DNA of 64,000 nucleotides from Spongiactinospora sp. TRM90649 (GCF_029382225.1 NZ_JARLTC010000042.1:1-64000); one strand, 5' to 3'. Numbered from the stretch's first letter, positions 52,498 to 61,504 are shown. The notes: a model not told the origin generated them from the sequence alone. Numbers and translations: made by a program.

Positions 52498-53733
52498 ATG
52501 AGTACTGAGACCGGCACCGGCGGCACCCGTCGGCCGGCGTTGATGCTGGCGGTGGCCACCGTCGGGTTCGCGGTGAACTTCTGGGCGTGGGCGCTGCTCA
52601 GCCCGCTGGGGCCGCGGTTCAAGGAGCTGCTCGGCCTGTCGGCCGCGCAGCAGGCGTTGCTGGTGGCGGTCCCGGTGATCGTCGGCTCGCTGGGACGCAT
52701 CCCGGTGGGGGCGCTCACCGACCGGTACGGCGGCCGGGTGATGCTGCCGCTGGTCTCGGCGGCCACCATCGTGCCGGTGTCGTTCATCGGCGTGGCCGGG
52801 CAGGGATCGCTGCCCGCGCTGCTGGCGGGCGGGTTCTTCCTGGGCATCGGCGGGACGGTGTTCGCCGTCGGTGTGCCGTTCGTCAGCGCGTGGTTCCCGC
52901 CCGAACGACGTGGCCTGGCGCTCGGGGTGTTCGGCATGGGCATGGGCGGCACCGCGATCAGCGCGCTGACCACGGTGCGGCTGATCAGGACCGGCGGCTC
53001 GGCCGCCCCGTTCCTGATCACGGCGGGCGTGCTCGCCCTCTACGCGGTGGTGGCCTGGCTCCTGCTGCGCGACGCGCCCGGCCGTACGGCACCGGCCCGC
53101 TCGACGACGGCACGCCTCGTCGCGGCGGTGCGGTTGCCGATCACCTGGCAGGCGTGCGTGCTGTACGCGGTGGCGTTCGGGGGATATGTCGCCTTCTCCG
53201 TGTATCTGCCGGTCTACCTGCAGTCGGCCTACGGGCTGGAGCAGGCCGACGCCGCCAACCGGATGGCCGGGTTCGTCGTCCTGGCGGTCGCGCTGCGGCC
53301 GGTCGGCGGCTGGCTGTCGGATCGGTTCGGGTCGGTTCCCGTCCTGGGCGCGGTGTTCGGCGTGGTCGCGCTCTGCGCCGTCGTCCAGGCGTTCACCCCG
53401 CCGCTGATGATGGCGGGCACGGCCGCGTTCCTGACCATGGCCGCCGCGCTCGGCGCGGGCAGCGGGGCCACGTTCGCCCTGGTGGCGGCGGTGGCGCCGG
53501 CCGACCAGGTGGGCGCGGTGACGGGACTGGTGGGTGCCGCCGGAGGGCTCGGCGGGTTCGTGCCGCCGCTGGTGATGGGGTTCGTCTACGGCCTTTTCGG
53601 TTCCTACGGCCTGGGGCTCGCGCTGCTGGCGGCGGTGTCGGCGCTGACGCTGGCGCTGACCGCCACCGTGGTCCGGGCCACGGCGCGCCGCCGCGAGGTC
53701 ACGCGGCCGATGCCGGCGCCGTCCCTGCGGTGA
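52498..53733 (+). CDS. narK: NarK-type nitrate/nitrite transporter (MFS)
   Basis: A 411-residue membrane protein with 12 helices of the MFS nitrate/nitrite porter branch. The first helix, GFAVNFWAWALLSPLGPRFKEL, matches the NNP family, as do GTVFAVGVPFVSAWFPPERRGL and the GAAGGLGGFVPP region corresponding to the nitrate signature. Arginine-bearing TM2/TM8 segments are present (GSLGRIPVGALTDRYGGRV). ATG at 52498 with GAGG upstream. It precedes narGHJI, consistent with nitrate uptake or nitrite export, and carries an upstream DosR-like box. Confidence 0.85.
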   Translation: MSTETGTGGTRRPALMLAVATVGFAVNFWAWALLSPLGPRFKELLGLSAAQQALLVAVPVIVGSLGRIPVGALTDRYGGRVMLPLVSAATIVPVSFIGVAGQGSLPALLAGGFFLGIGGTVFAVGVPFVSAWFPPERRGLALGVFGMGMGGTAISALTTVRLIRTGGSAAPFLITAGVLALYAVVAWLLLRDAPGRTAPARSTTARLVAAVRLPITWQACVLYAVAFGGYVAFSVYLPVYLQSAYGLEQADAANRMAGFVVLAVALRPVGGWLSDRFGSVPVLGAVFGVVALCAVVQAFTPPLMMAGTAAFLTMAAALGAGSGATFALVAAVAPADQVGAVTGLVGAAGGLGGFVPPLVMGFVYGLFGSYGLGLALLAAVSALTLALTATVVRATARRREVTRPMPAPSLR

Positions 53734-53769
53734 AAATTCACATATCAGGGGATACGGGCCCGCCGGATC

Positions 53770-53784
53770 GGGACTTTGGTCCCT
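53770..53784 (+). promoter_or_regulatory. DosR-type box upstream of the copD-like gene and nar operon
   Basis: GGGACTTTGGTCCCT has perfect GGGAC and GTCCC arms with the 4-nt spacer of the DosR/DevR motif (GGGACTWWAGTCCC); only one core position differs. It is 79 bp before the copD-like GTG. Confidence 0.65.
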
Positions 53785-53862
53785 GCCCGCCGGCCCGGGA
53801 CGCTGACAGGCTGGCGGCATGGAACACGACACGGCCGGGACGCCGCACCACAGGGCGGTGCG

Positions 53863-54300
53863 GTGACCTGGTGGACGGCGGTGCGCTTCGCCCACGTGCT
53901 CTCCGCGATGCTGTGGGTCGGCGGCCAGTTGACCGTCTCCCTGGTGGTGCTGCCGCCGGCCCGGCGACTGCTGGACGAGCGAGGACGCCGCCGGGTGCTC
54001 GACGCGGTCGGCCGCCGGTTCGGCCTGCTCACCGTCGCGGCTCTGCTGCCGGTGCAACTCGCCACGGGCGTGGCCCTGGCCTGGCACAACGGGGTCACCT
54101 GGGCCGCGCTCGCCGGGCCCGGGTACGGACGGCTGCTCGCGATCAAAATGGCGCTGTTCTGTGCGGTCATGGTGGCGGCGGCACTGCACGGGTGGGCCAC
54201 CGGCGCCGGGCGCGCCGGGTTCGCCCGGGGCATGGCGGTGGCGTCGCTGGCCGGCTCGGTCGGAGTGGTGCTGGTGGCGACCGCCCTGCCCGGTTCCTGA
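53863..54300 (+). CDS. CopD-like small membrane protein in the nar locus
   Basis: A 145-residue protein with four predicted helices. The start VTWWTAVRFAHVLSAMLWVG carries the RxxHVxxxxxWxG motif of CopD/DUF4149-like proteins, with a histidine that may bind haem or copper. GTG at 53863. Its role with nitrate reductase is unknown. It is 96 bp upstream of narG on the same strand and downstream of a DosR-type box, so the two may be co-transcribed. Confidence 0.65.
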   Translation: MTWWTAVRFAHVLSAMLWVGGQLTVSLVVLPPARRLLDERGRRRVLDAVGRRFGLLTVAALLPVQLATGVALAWHNGVTWAALAGPGYGRLLAIKMALFCAVMVAAALHGWATGAGRAGFARGMAVASLAGSVGVVLVATALPGS

Positions 54301-54396
54301 AGGCCCCGTGTCCTGGGTTACCCGTCAAGATTTTTGGCCATAAAGGCGTGAATAGCGGATATGTCCGGTACGCCATCGAAGTGAGGAGTCAGACCT

Positions 54397-57300
54397 ATGG
54401 CGGGTATGGACGGGCCGGTCGGTGACGCCCTCCTGAAACTGGGCCGCCACCTGCGATCCGGTGCTGTCTCCGCGGACCTGCGGACCTTGCACCAGATCGG
54501 CGGCCGGCAGGGCGACGCCTTCTACCGTGACCGCTGGAGCCACGACAAAGTGGTGCGTTCCACCCATGGCGTGAACTGCACGGGTTCGTGTTCCTGGAAG
54601 GTCTACGTCAAGGACGGCATCATCACCTGGGAGGCCCAGCAGACCGACTACCCGAGCGTGGGCGGCGACCGGCCGGAGTACGAGCCGCGCGGCTGCCCCC
54701 GGGGGGCGGCGTTCTCCTGGTACACCTACTCGCCGACCCGTGTCCGCTTCCCTTACGCCAGAGGCGTGCTGGTGGAGATGTACCGGGAGGCCAAGGCCCG
54801 GCTGGGCGGCGACCCGGTCGCCGCCTGGGCCGAGATCACCACCGACCCGGACAAACGCGCCCGCTACCAGAAGGCCCGGGGCAAGGGCGGCCTGGTCCGC
54901 GTCGCCTGGGACGAGGCGACCGAGATCATCGCCGCCGCACACGTGCACACGATCAAGACCTACGGACCCGACCGGGTCGCCGGGTTCTCCCCGATCCCGG
55001 CGATGTCGATGGCCTCGCACGCGGTGGGCGCCCGGTTCGTCTCGCTGCTCGGCGGGGCGATGCTGTCCTTCTACGACTGGTACGCCGACCTGCCGGTGGC
55101 GTCCCCGCAGGTCTTCGGCGACCAGACCGACGTGCCCGAGTCGGCCGACTGGTGGGACGCCGCCTACCTGATGCTGTGGGGCTCCAACGTCCCGGTCACC
55201 CGCACCCCCGACGCGCACTACATGGCCGAGGCCCGCTACCGGGGCCAGAAGGTGGTCGTCCTCGCGCCCGACTACAACGACGCCGCCAAGTTCGCCGACG
55301 AGTGGCTCGCGCCGCGTCCGGGCACCGACGGCGCGCTGGCCATGGCCATGGGGCACGTCATCCTCAAGGAGTTCTTCGCCGAGCGGCCGACGCCCGCCTT
55401 CACCGGTTACGTCAAGCGATTCACCGACCTGCCGTTCCTGGTACGGCTCCGCGAGCGCGACGGTTCGTACGTCCCCGACAAGTTCCTCACCGCCGCCGAC
55501 CTCGGCCAGCAGGGCGAGGAGGCGGCGTTCGCCACCGTGCTGCTCGACGCGCGCGACGGCGAGCCGGTCGTCCCCAACGGCTCGCTCGGCTTCCGCTTCT
55601 CCGAACGGGGCCAGGGCCGCTGGAACCTCGACCTCGGCGAGGTGGACCCGCTGCTGTCCGCGCTGGGCGAGGAGTCGGTGCCGGTGGCGCTGCCCCGCTT
55701 CGACGACGGCGGGAACGCCGGGGGCGTGCTCACCCGCGGCGTCCCGGTACGCCGCGTCGGCGGCCACCTGGTGACCACCGTGTTCGACCTGATGCTCGCC
55801 CAGTACGGCGTGCCCCGCGACGGCCTGCCGGGCACCTGGCCGTCCGGCTACGACGACGCCGCCGAGCCGTACACCCCGGCCTGGCAGGAGGCGATCACCG
55901 GGGTGCCCGCCGCGGCGGCGGCCCGCATCGCGCGGGAGTTCGCCCGCAACGCCGAGGAGTCCGGCGGGCGCTCGATGATCATCATGGGCGCGGGGACGAA
56001 CCACTGGTTCCATTCCGACACGATCTACCGCTCGTTCCTGGCATTGACCACGCTCACCGGCTGCCAGGGCGTCAACGGCGGCGGCTGGGCGCACTACGTC
56101 GGCCAGGAGAAGTGCCGCCCCATCACCGGCTGGGCCCAGCTCGCCTTCGGGCTGGACTGGTCGCGCCCGCCCCGGCAGATGATCGGCACCGCCTACTGGT
56201 ACCTGCACACCGACCAGTGGCGCTACGACACCTACAGCGCCGACGTGGTCTCCTCCCCGCTCGCCGACGGGGCGTTCACCGGCAAGGCCACCGCCGACCT
56301 GCTGTCGCAGTCGGCGCGGCTCGGCTGGATGCCCTCGTACCCGACGTTCGACCGCAACCCGCTGGACCTGGCCGACGAGGCCGCCGAGGCGGGGGAGGAG
56401 GCCGGGCCGTACATCACCCGCCAGATCGCCGAGAACCGGCTCGGCTTCGCCTGCGAGGACCCCGACGCGCCCGCCAACTGGCCGCGGGTGCTCACGGTGT
56501 GGCGGGCGAACCTGCTCGGCTCTTCGGCCAAGGGCAACGAGTACTTCCTGCGCCACCTGCTGGGCACCGACGCGGCCGTGCGCGCCGAGGAGGCCGCGCC
56601 GGGGCAGCGGCCGGAGAGCGTGGCCTGGCCGTCCGAGGCGCCGCAGGGCAAGCTGGACCTGCTGTTGTCGCTGGACTTCCGGATGACCTCCACCACGTTG
56701 TTCTCCGACATCGTGCTCCCGGCCGCCACCTGGTACGAGAAGCACGACCTGTCGTCCACCGACATGCATCCGTTCGTGCACGCGTTCACCCCGGCGATCG
56801 ACCCGCCGTGGCAGACGCGCACCGACTTCGCCGCCTTCCACGCCGTCGCCAAGGCGTTCAGCGCGCTGGCCGAGACCCACCTGGGGACGCGCACCGACGT
56901 GGTCGCCGTGCCGCTGCTGCACGACACCCCCGACGAGCTGGCCTGCCCGCAGGGCCGGGTGCACGACTGGCGGGCCACCGGCAGGGCGCCCACGCCCGGA
57001 CGCGACTTTCCCAAGCTGGTCACGGTGGAGCGGGACTACGGCGCGGTGGCGCGGAAGATGGCCGCGCTCGGCCCGCTGCTGGAACGGCTGGGCGCCACCA
57101 CCAAGGGGCTGACGTTCGACGTGTCCGGCGAGATCGACCGGCTGCGCCGCGTCAACGGCGCCACCGCCGACGGGCGTCCGTCGCTGGCGCGCGACACGGA
57201 CATGTGCGAGGCCATCCTGGCCCTGTCGGGCACCACGAACGGGCACCTGGCCGCGCAGGGGTTCGCCACGCTGGGCCGCCGCACCGGGACCTCGTTCGAC

Positions 57301-58047
57301 GGCCTGGCCGACGAGCACAAGCAGATCACCTTCGCCGACACCCAGGCCGGACCGGTGCCGGTGATCACCTCGCCGGAGTGGTCGGGCAGCGAGAGCGGCG
57401 GACGGCGCTACTCGGCCTTCACCATCAACGTCGAGCACCGCAAACCATGGCACACCCTCACCGGCCGCCAGCACTTCTACCTCGACCACGACTGGATGCA
57501 CGAGGCGGGCGAGGCGCTGCCGGTCTACCGGCCGCCGCTGGACATGACCGCGATGTTCGGCGAGCCCGGCCTGGGCGACGGCGGCGAGAACGGTGTGACC
57601 GTGCGCTACCTGACCCCGCACTCCAAGTGGTCCATCCACTCGGAGTATCAGGACAACCTGCTCATGCTCACCCTGTCGCGCGGCGGGCCGACGATCTGGA
57701 TGAGCCCGGCGGACGCCGCCAGGGCGAAGGTCGCCGACAACGACTGGGTGGAGGCCGTCAACCGCAACGGCGTCGTCGTGGCCCGCGCGGTGGTCTCGCA
57801 CCGCATGCCCGAGGGGACCGTGTACATGTACCACGCCCAGGAGCGCGTGGTGGACGTGCCGAAGAGCGAGACCTCGGGACGGCGCGGCGGCATCCACAAC
57901 TCGCTGACCCGCCTGCTGGTCAAACCCACCCACCTGATCGGCGGGTACGCCCAGCTCAGCTTCGCCTTCAACTACCTCGGGCCCACCGGCAACCAGCGCG
58001 ACGAGGTCACCGTGATCCGCCGCCGCTCCCAGGAGGTCGACTACTGA
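54397..58047 (+). CDS. narG: Respiratory nitrate reductase alpha (molybdenum) subunit
   Basis: A 1216-residue molybdoenzyme that reduces nitrate to nitrite at the membrane. The FS0 cluster ligands are His57, Cys61, Cys65 and Cys100 (HGVNCTGSCSW, RGCPRG). Asp227 in FYDWYADLP corresponds to the molybdenum ligand of E. coli NarG. Glutamine/asparagine-rich MGD-binding segments such as GTNHWFHSDTIYRS follow. No twin-arginine signal is visible, as usual for NarG with the catalytic side in the cytoplasm. ATG at 54397 has GAGGAG 8 nt upstream. It overlaps narH by 1 nt (TGATG). Confidence 0.97.
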   Translation: MAGMDGPVGDALLKLGRHLRSGAVSADLRTLHQIGGRQGDAFYRDRWSHDKVVRSTHGVNCTGSCSWKVYVKDGIITWEAQQTDYPSVGGDRPEYEPRGCPRGAAFSWYTYSPTRVRFPYARGVLVEMYREAKARLGGDPVAAWAEITTDPDKRARYQKARGKGGLVRVAWDEATEIIAAAHVHTIKTYGPDRVAGFSPIPAMSMASHAVGARFVSLLGGAMLSFYDWYADLPVASPQVFGDQTDVPESADWWDAAYLMLWGSNVPVTRTPDAHYMAEARYRGQKVVVLAPDYNDAAKFADEWLAPRPGTDGALAMAMGHVILKEFFAERPTPAFTGYVKRFTDLPFLVRLRERDGSYVPDKFLTAADLGQQGEEAAFATVLLDARDGEPVVPNGSLGFRFSERGQGRWNLDLGEVDPLLSALGEESVPVALPRFDDGGNAGGVLTRGVPVRRVGGHLVTTVFDLMLAQYGVPRDGLPGTWPSGYDDAAEPYTPAWQEAITGVPAAAAARIAREFARNAEESGGRSMIIMGAGTNHWFHSDTIYRSFLALTTLTGCQGVNGGGWAHYVGQEKCRPITGWAQLAFGLDWSRPPRQMIGTAYWYLHTDQWRYDTYSADVVSSPLADGAFTGKATADLLSQSARLGWMPSYPTFDRNPLDLADEAAEAGEEAGPYITRQIAENRLGFACEDPDAPANWPRVLTVWRANLLGSSAKGNEYFLRHLLGTDAAVRAEEAAPGQRPESVAWPSEAPQGKLDLLLSLDFRMTSTTLFSDIVLPAATWYEKHDLSSTDMHPFVHAFTPAIDPPWQTRTDFAAFHAVAKAFSALAETHLGTRTDVVAVPLLHDTPDELACPQGRVHDWRATGRAPTPGRDFPKLVTVERDYGAVARKMAALGPLLERLGATTKGLTFDVSGEIDRLRRVNGATADGRPSLARDTDMCEAILALSGTTNGHLAAQGFATLGRRTGTSFDGLADEHKQITFADTQAGPVPVITSPEWSGSESGGRRYSAFTINVEHRKPWHTLTGRQHFYLDHDWMHEAGEALPVYRPPLDMTAMFGEPGLGDGGENGVTVRYLTPHSKWSIHSEYQDNLLMLTLSRGGPTIWMSPADAARAKVADNDWVEAVNRNGVVVARAVVSHRMPEGTVYMYHAQERVVDVPKSETSGRRGGIHNSLTRLLVKPTHLIGGYAQLSFAFNYLGPTGNQRDEVTVIRRRSQEVDY

Positions 58048-59687
58048 TGCGGATCATGGCGCAACTGGCCATGGTGATGAACCTGGACAAGTGCATCGGC
58101 TGCCACACCTGTTCGGTCACCTGCAAGCAGGCCTGGACCAACCGCGCCGGCGTCGAGTACGTGTGGTTCAACAACGTCGAGACCCGTCCCGGCCAGGGCT
58201 ATCCGCGCACCTACCAGGACCAGAAGAAGTGGCAGGGCGGCTGGGAGCTGAACGGGCGCGGACGGCTGCGGCTGCGGGCGGGCGGGCGGCTGAAGAAGCT
58301 GTTCACCATCTTCGCCAATCCGCTCATGCCGTCCATCAAGGACTACTACGAGCCCTGGACCTACGACTACGACCGGCTCTTCTCCGCCCCCGCCACCGAG
58401 GACACCCCCGTGGCCCGCCCCAGGTCGCTCATCACCGGCCGGGAGACGAAGATCACCTGGAGCGCGAACTGGGACGACAACCTGGCCGGCTCGCCACAGC
58501 TCGCGTCCGCCGACCCGGTGCTGCGCAAGCTGTCGGACCAGGTGAAGCTGGAGTTCGAGCAGGCCTTCATGTTCTACCTGCCGCGCATCTGCGAGCACTG
58601 CCTGAACCCGTCGTGCGTGGCCTCCTGCCCGTCCGGCGCGCTCTACAAGCGGTCAGAGGACGGCATCGTGCTGGTCGACCAGGACCGCTGCCGGGGCTGG
58701 CGGATGTGCGTGACCGGCTGCCCCTACAAGAAGATCTACTTCAACCACCGCACCGGCAAGGCCGAGAAGTGCACGTTCTGCTATCCGCGGGTCGAGGTCG
58801 GCATCCCCACGGTGTGCTCGGAGACCTGCGTGGGACGGCTCCGCTACATCGGCCTGATCCTCTACGACGCCGACCGCGTGGCCGAGGCCGCCTCCGTCGC
58901 CGACGAGAAGGACCTGTACGAGGCGCAGCGCGGCGTGCTGCTGGATCCGCACGACCCGGAGGTGATCGCCGCCGCCCGTGCCGAGGGCATCCCGGAGGAC
59001 TGGCTGGAGGCGGCCCGCGAGTCCCCGATCCACAAGCTGATCTTCGAGTACGGCGTGGCGCTGCCGCTGCACCCGGAGTACCGCACGATGCCGATGGTCT
59101 GGTACATCCCGCCCCTGTCGCCGGTGGTGGACGTGCTGACCGGCACCGGCCACGACGGCGAGGACGCAGGGAACCTGTTCGGCGCGATCGACGCGCTGCG
59201 CATCCCGATCGGCTACCTGGCCGAGCTGTTCACCGCCGGTGACCCTGAGCCGGTGCGCGGCGTGCTGCGCCGCCTGGCCGCGATGCGCTCCTACATGCGC
59301 CGCATCAACCTCGGCCAGGACCCCGACGAGTCGATCGCCGCCTCGGTCGGGATGAGCGGGCGGGGGATCGAGGAGATGCACCGGCTGCTGGCGCTGGCCC
59401 CCTACGCCGAGCGTTACGTGATCCCCAAGGCCCACGCCGAGCAGGGCAGGCAACTGGAGGAGACCGCCACCGGCTGCTCCCTGGACTACGAGGGAGGCCC
59501 CGGCATGGGCGGGCCGTTCGGGGAGGCGTCCGGCACGCCCGCCCCCGTCGCGGTGGAGAACTTCCACGCGCTGCGCGAACGGCAGGAGGGCGACGCCCAC
59601 GACCTGCGCGGCCGGGTGAATCTGCTCAACTGGGACGGCAAGGGCACCCCCGACGGCCTGTTCCCCAAGCGCGACCGGGAGCGGTGA
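58047..59687 (+). CDS. narH: Respiratory nitrate reductase beta (iron-sulfur) subunit
   Basis: A 546-residue electron-transfer subunit. Cysteine motifs: CIGCHTCSVTC; CEHCLNPSCVASCPSG; CRGWRMCVTGCPYKK, where Trp replaces a cysteine and gives the [3Fe-4S] cluster as in E. coli NarH; and CTFCYPRV... CSETCVGR. It carries electrons from NarI to NarG. The narG stop overlaps its ATG by one base. Confidence 0.97.
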   Translation: MRIMAQLAMVMNLDKCIGCHTCSVTCKQAWTNRAGVEYVWFNNVETRPGQGYPRTYQDQKKWQGGWELNGRGRLRLRAGGRLKKLFTIFANPLMPSIKDYYEPWTYDYDRLFSAPATEDTPVARPRSLITGRETKITWSANWDDNLAGSPQLASADPVLRKLSDQVKLEFEQAFMFYLPRICEHCLNPSCVASCPSGALYKRSEDGIVLVDQDRCRGWRMCVTGCPYKKIYFNHRTGKAEKCTFCYPRVEVGIPTVCSETCVGRLRYIGLILYDADRVAEAASVADEKDLYEAQRGVLLDPHDPEVIAAARAEGIPEDWLEAARESPIHKLIFEYGVALPLHPEYRTMPMVWYIPPLSPVVDVLTGTGHDGEDAGNLFGAIDALRIPIGYLAELFTAGDPEPVRGVLRRLAAMRSYMRRINLGQDPDESIAASVGMSGRGIEEMHRLLALAPYAERYVIPKAHAEQGRQLEETATGCSLDYEGGPGMGGPFGEASGTPAPVAVENFHALRERQEGDAHDLRGRVNLLNWDGKGTPDGLFPKRDRER

Positions 59688-60307
59688 TGATGGGCGAACA
59701 CGACGTGCGGACCGCGCACATGGTGGCGTCGGTGCTGCTCGGCTACCCCGACGAACGCCTGTACGGCGCGCGCCCGGTGCTGGCCGAGGCGGTGGCCGGG
59801 CTGCCCGCCGGGCAGGTGCGCGACCGGCTGGCCGCCTTCCTGCGGCACGTCGAGGTCACGGGTCAGGGCGAGCTGGCCGCGCACTACGTGGCGACCTTCG
59901 ACCTCAAGCGACGGTGCTGCCTCTACCTGACCTACTACGCCTACGGCGACACCCGCAAGCGCGGCGGGGCGCTGCTGCGCTTCAAGCACGCGCTGCGGGC
60001 GGCGGGGTTCGAACCGGCCGACGGCGAGCTGCCCGACCACCTGGCCGTGGTCTGCGAACTGTCGGGGCGGGGCGCGGTGCGGGAGGCACGCCGTCTGCTG
60101 CGGGAGCACCGGGCGGGGCTGGAGCTGCTGCGCACGGCGCTCACGGCGGAGCGCTCGCCGTACGCGGACGTGGTGGCCGCCGTGACGGCGACGCTGCCCG
60201 CCGCCGGGCCGCGCGAGCGCGAGGCGGCGCTGCGCCTGGCGGCCGAGGGGCCGCCCGCCGAAGAGGTCGGACTGGAACCCTACGCGGTCATGGAGGCGTC
60301 GCGATGA
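59687..60307 (+). CDS. narJ: Nitrate reductase molybdenum-cofactor assembly chaperone
   Basis: A 206-residue TorD/NarJ-family chaperone that holds NarG until cofactor insertion. The family core FDLKRRCCLYLTYYAYGDTR is present, with helical surroundings. ATG at 59687 overlaps the narH stop by one base and has GGAG 5 nt upstream; GTG at 59684 is also possible. It is not part of the final enzyme. Confidence 0.93.
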   Translation: MMGEHDVRTAHMVASVLLGYPDERLYGARPVLAEAVAGLPAGQVRDRLAAFLRHVEVTGQGELAAHYVATFDLKRRCCLYLTYYAYGDTRKRGGALLRFKHALRAAGFEPADGELPDHLAVVCELSGRGAVREARRLLREHRAGLELLRTALTAERSPYADVVAAVTATLPAAGPREREAALRLAAEGPPAEEVGLEPYAVMEASR

Positions 60308-61026
60308 GCGTCGTGCTGTGGGTGGTGGCACCGTACGTGGCGATCACGGTGTTCGTGCTGGGACACGTATGGCGTTACCGCTACGACAAGTTCGGCTGGA
60401 CGACCCGCTCGTCGCAGATGTACGAGTCGCGGCTGCTGCGCGTCGGCAGCCCGCTGTTCCACTTCGGGATCCTGGTCGTGCTGCTCGGCCACATCGGCGG
60501 GCTGGTCGTCCCGAAGAGCTGGACCGAGGCGGTGGGCGTCGGCGAGGAGACCTACCACGTGGTGGCCGTGGTGCTGGGCACCGTCGCGGGCGTGGCCACG
60601 GTGGGCGGGCTGGCGATCCTCATTTACCGGCGGCGCACGGTCGGGCCGGTGTTCACCGCGACCACCCGCAATGACAAGCTGATGTACGCGATGCTCGGCC
60701 TGACCATCGTGCTCGGCCTGTCGGCCACGGTGGCGGCCAATGTGGTCGGCGGCGGCTACGACTACCGCACCACCATCTCCCCCTGGTTCCGCTCGGTGTT
60801 CTACCTCAGCCCGGATCCGGCGCTGATGGCGGGCGCGCCGATCCTGTTCCAGCTCCACGCGCTGAGCGCGCTGGCGCTGTTCGCGATCTGGCCGTTCACC
60901 CGGCTGGTGCACATGCTGACCGCGCCCGTGGGCTATCTGACCAGGCCGTACATCGTCTACCGCAGCCGCGACGAGCAGCGCGCGGGAGCCCGCGCGCCCC
61001 GCCGCGGCTGGGAGCCCTCCGGGTGA
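60304..61026 (+). CDS. narI: Respiratory nitrate reductase gamma (cytochrome b) subunit
   Basis: A 240-residue membrane haem protein with about five helices that oxidises menaquinol and passes electrons to NarH. Haem-ligating histidines lie in SPLFHFGILVVLLGHIGGL and in FQLHALSALALFAIWPFTR with H at the following VHML. Its ATG overlaps narJ as ATGA. The C-terminal 20 residues are basic and likely cytoplasmic. Confidence 0.95.
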   Translation: MSVVLWVVAPYVAITVFVLGHVWRYRYDKFGWTTRSSQMYESRLLRVGSPLFHFGILVVLLGHIGGLVVPKSWTEAVGVGEETYHVVAVVLGTVAGVATVGGLAILIYRRRTVGPVFTATTRNDKLMYAMLGLTIVLGLSATVAANVVGGGYDYRTTISPWFRSVFYLSPDPALMAGAPILFQLHALSALALFAIWPFTRLVHMLTAPVGYLTRPYIVYRSRDEQRAGARAPRRGWEPSG

Positions 61027-61050
61027 CAGCAGTGATCGTGGACGGCCTCG
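61027..61050. other. Start of a 640-bp stretch lacking an intact gene (to 61666)
   Basis: Between narI and the sugar-dehydrogenase gene lie relics (61051-61399), a 12-bp tandem repeat, a hairpin, and then 61505-61666 with no recognised feature apart from the ribosome site of the next gene. Confidence 0.4.
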
Positions 61051-61265
61051 ATGGTCGAACGGGTGACACTGATCATCGACGCCTTCGAAGGGCGTTTCAC
61101 ACATCTCACGCTGGAGGACGTGGCCCGGTGCACCCGCCTGCCGCGCTCCACGGCCCACCGCATCCTGGATCAGAGGTCTTCTACCTGGACAAGGTCGGCG
61201 GGCGGTTCGCCCTGTCCGTGTCCTCGCGGGTGGGAGGCCGCGCCCCGGCGAGGAGGACGCGGACC
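61051..61265 (+). pseudogene. IclR-family regulator relic
   Basis: ATG 61051 reads VERVTLIIDAFEGRFTHLTL, EDVARCTRLPRSTAHRILDQ: an intact IclR winged-helix N-terminus. At about 61171 the frame shifts and about 60 codons are missing; the next frame reads EVFYLDKVGGRFALSVSSRV and GGRAPA, the start of the IclR ligand-binding domain. The rest is absent. Deletion plus frameshift makes it non-functional. Confidence 0.7.
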
Positions 61266-61399
61266 TGTGCCGGGTAGAGGTGGGCATCACCCTGCAGACG
61301 CCGGGCGGCGGCGCGCTGGAGATCTTCCACGGCGCGGCCCTGGACCACAGTCCGCTCGGGACGAAGTTCGGCAACCGCAAGTGGGACTGGGGGGCGTGA
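61266..61399 (+). pseudogene. Extradiol-dioxygenase-like C-terminal relic
   Basis: The frame reads RVEVGITLQTPGGGALEIFH, GAALDHSPLGTKFGNRKWDW and then GA-stop. The EIF-GAALDHSP pattern resembles one domain of biphenyl-2,3-diol-type VOC dioxygenases. It directly follows the IclR relic and has no start of its own. Together they look like a collapsed aromatic-catabolism locus. Confidence 0.4.
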
Positions 61400-61414
61400 C
61401 CAGACCCCCGCGGG

Positions 61415-61474
61415 CACCTTGACGATCACATTGGCAGGCACATTGACGGACACATTGACGAGCACCTTGACGGT
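61415..61474 (+). repeat. Five tandem 12-bp repeats, consensus CACATTGACGGA
   Basis: Consecutive units at 61415, 61427, 61439, 61451 and 61463: CACCTTGACGAT, CACATTGGCAGG, CACATTGACGGA, CACATTGACGAG and CACCTTGACGGT. The unit length is exact and at least eight of twelve positions are constant. Twelve being a multiple of three, it could code, but no supported frame covers it. Confidence 0.75.
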
Positions 61475-61504
61475 GGGCCCGGAGGCCGCTCCTCCTCCGG
61501 GCCC
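61475..61504. terminator. 11-bp hairpin after the tandem repeats
   Basis: GGGCCCGGAGG (61475-61485) pairs exactly with CCTCCGGGCCC (61494-61504) across an 8-nt loop. No T tract follows, but the position after the nar operon and relics suits a terminator. Confidence 0.5.

Noticed and set aside
54325..57933. Minus-strand open frame of about 1200 codons opposite narG
   Set aside because: It mirrors the third-position GC bias of narG on the other strand, and is Gly/Arg/Val-rich with no domain or ribosome site.
54588..58046. Alternative plus-strand frame running through narG into narH as one 1699-codon protein
   Set aside because: Only the part from 58047 has narH motifs; the earlier part is a low-complexity Arg/Pro-rich frame of narG.
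61415..61474. CRISPR array
   Set aside because: The 12-bp units are contiguous with no spacers and no cas genes are near.
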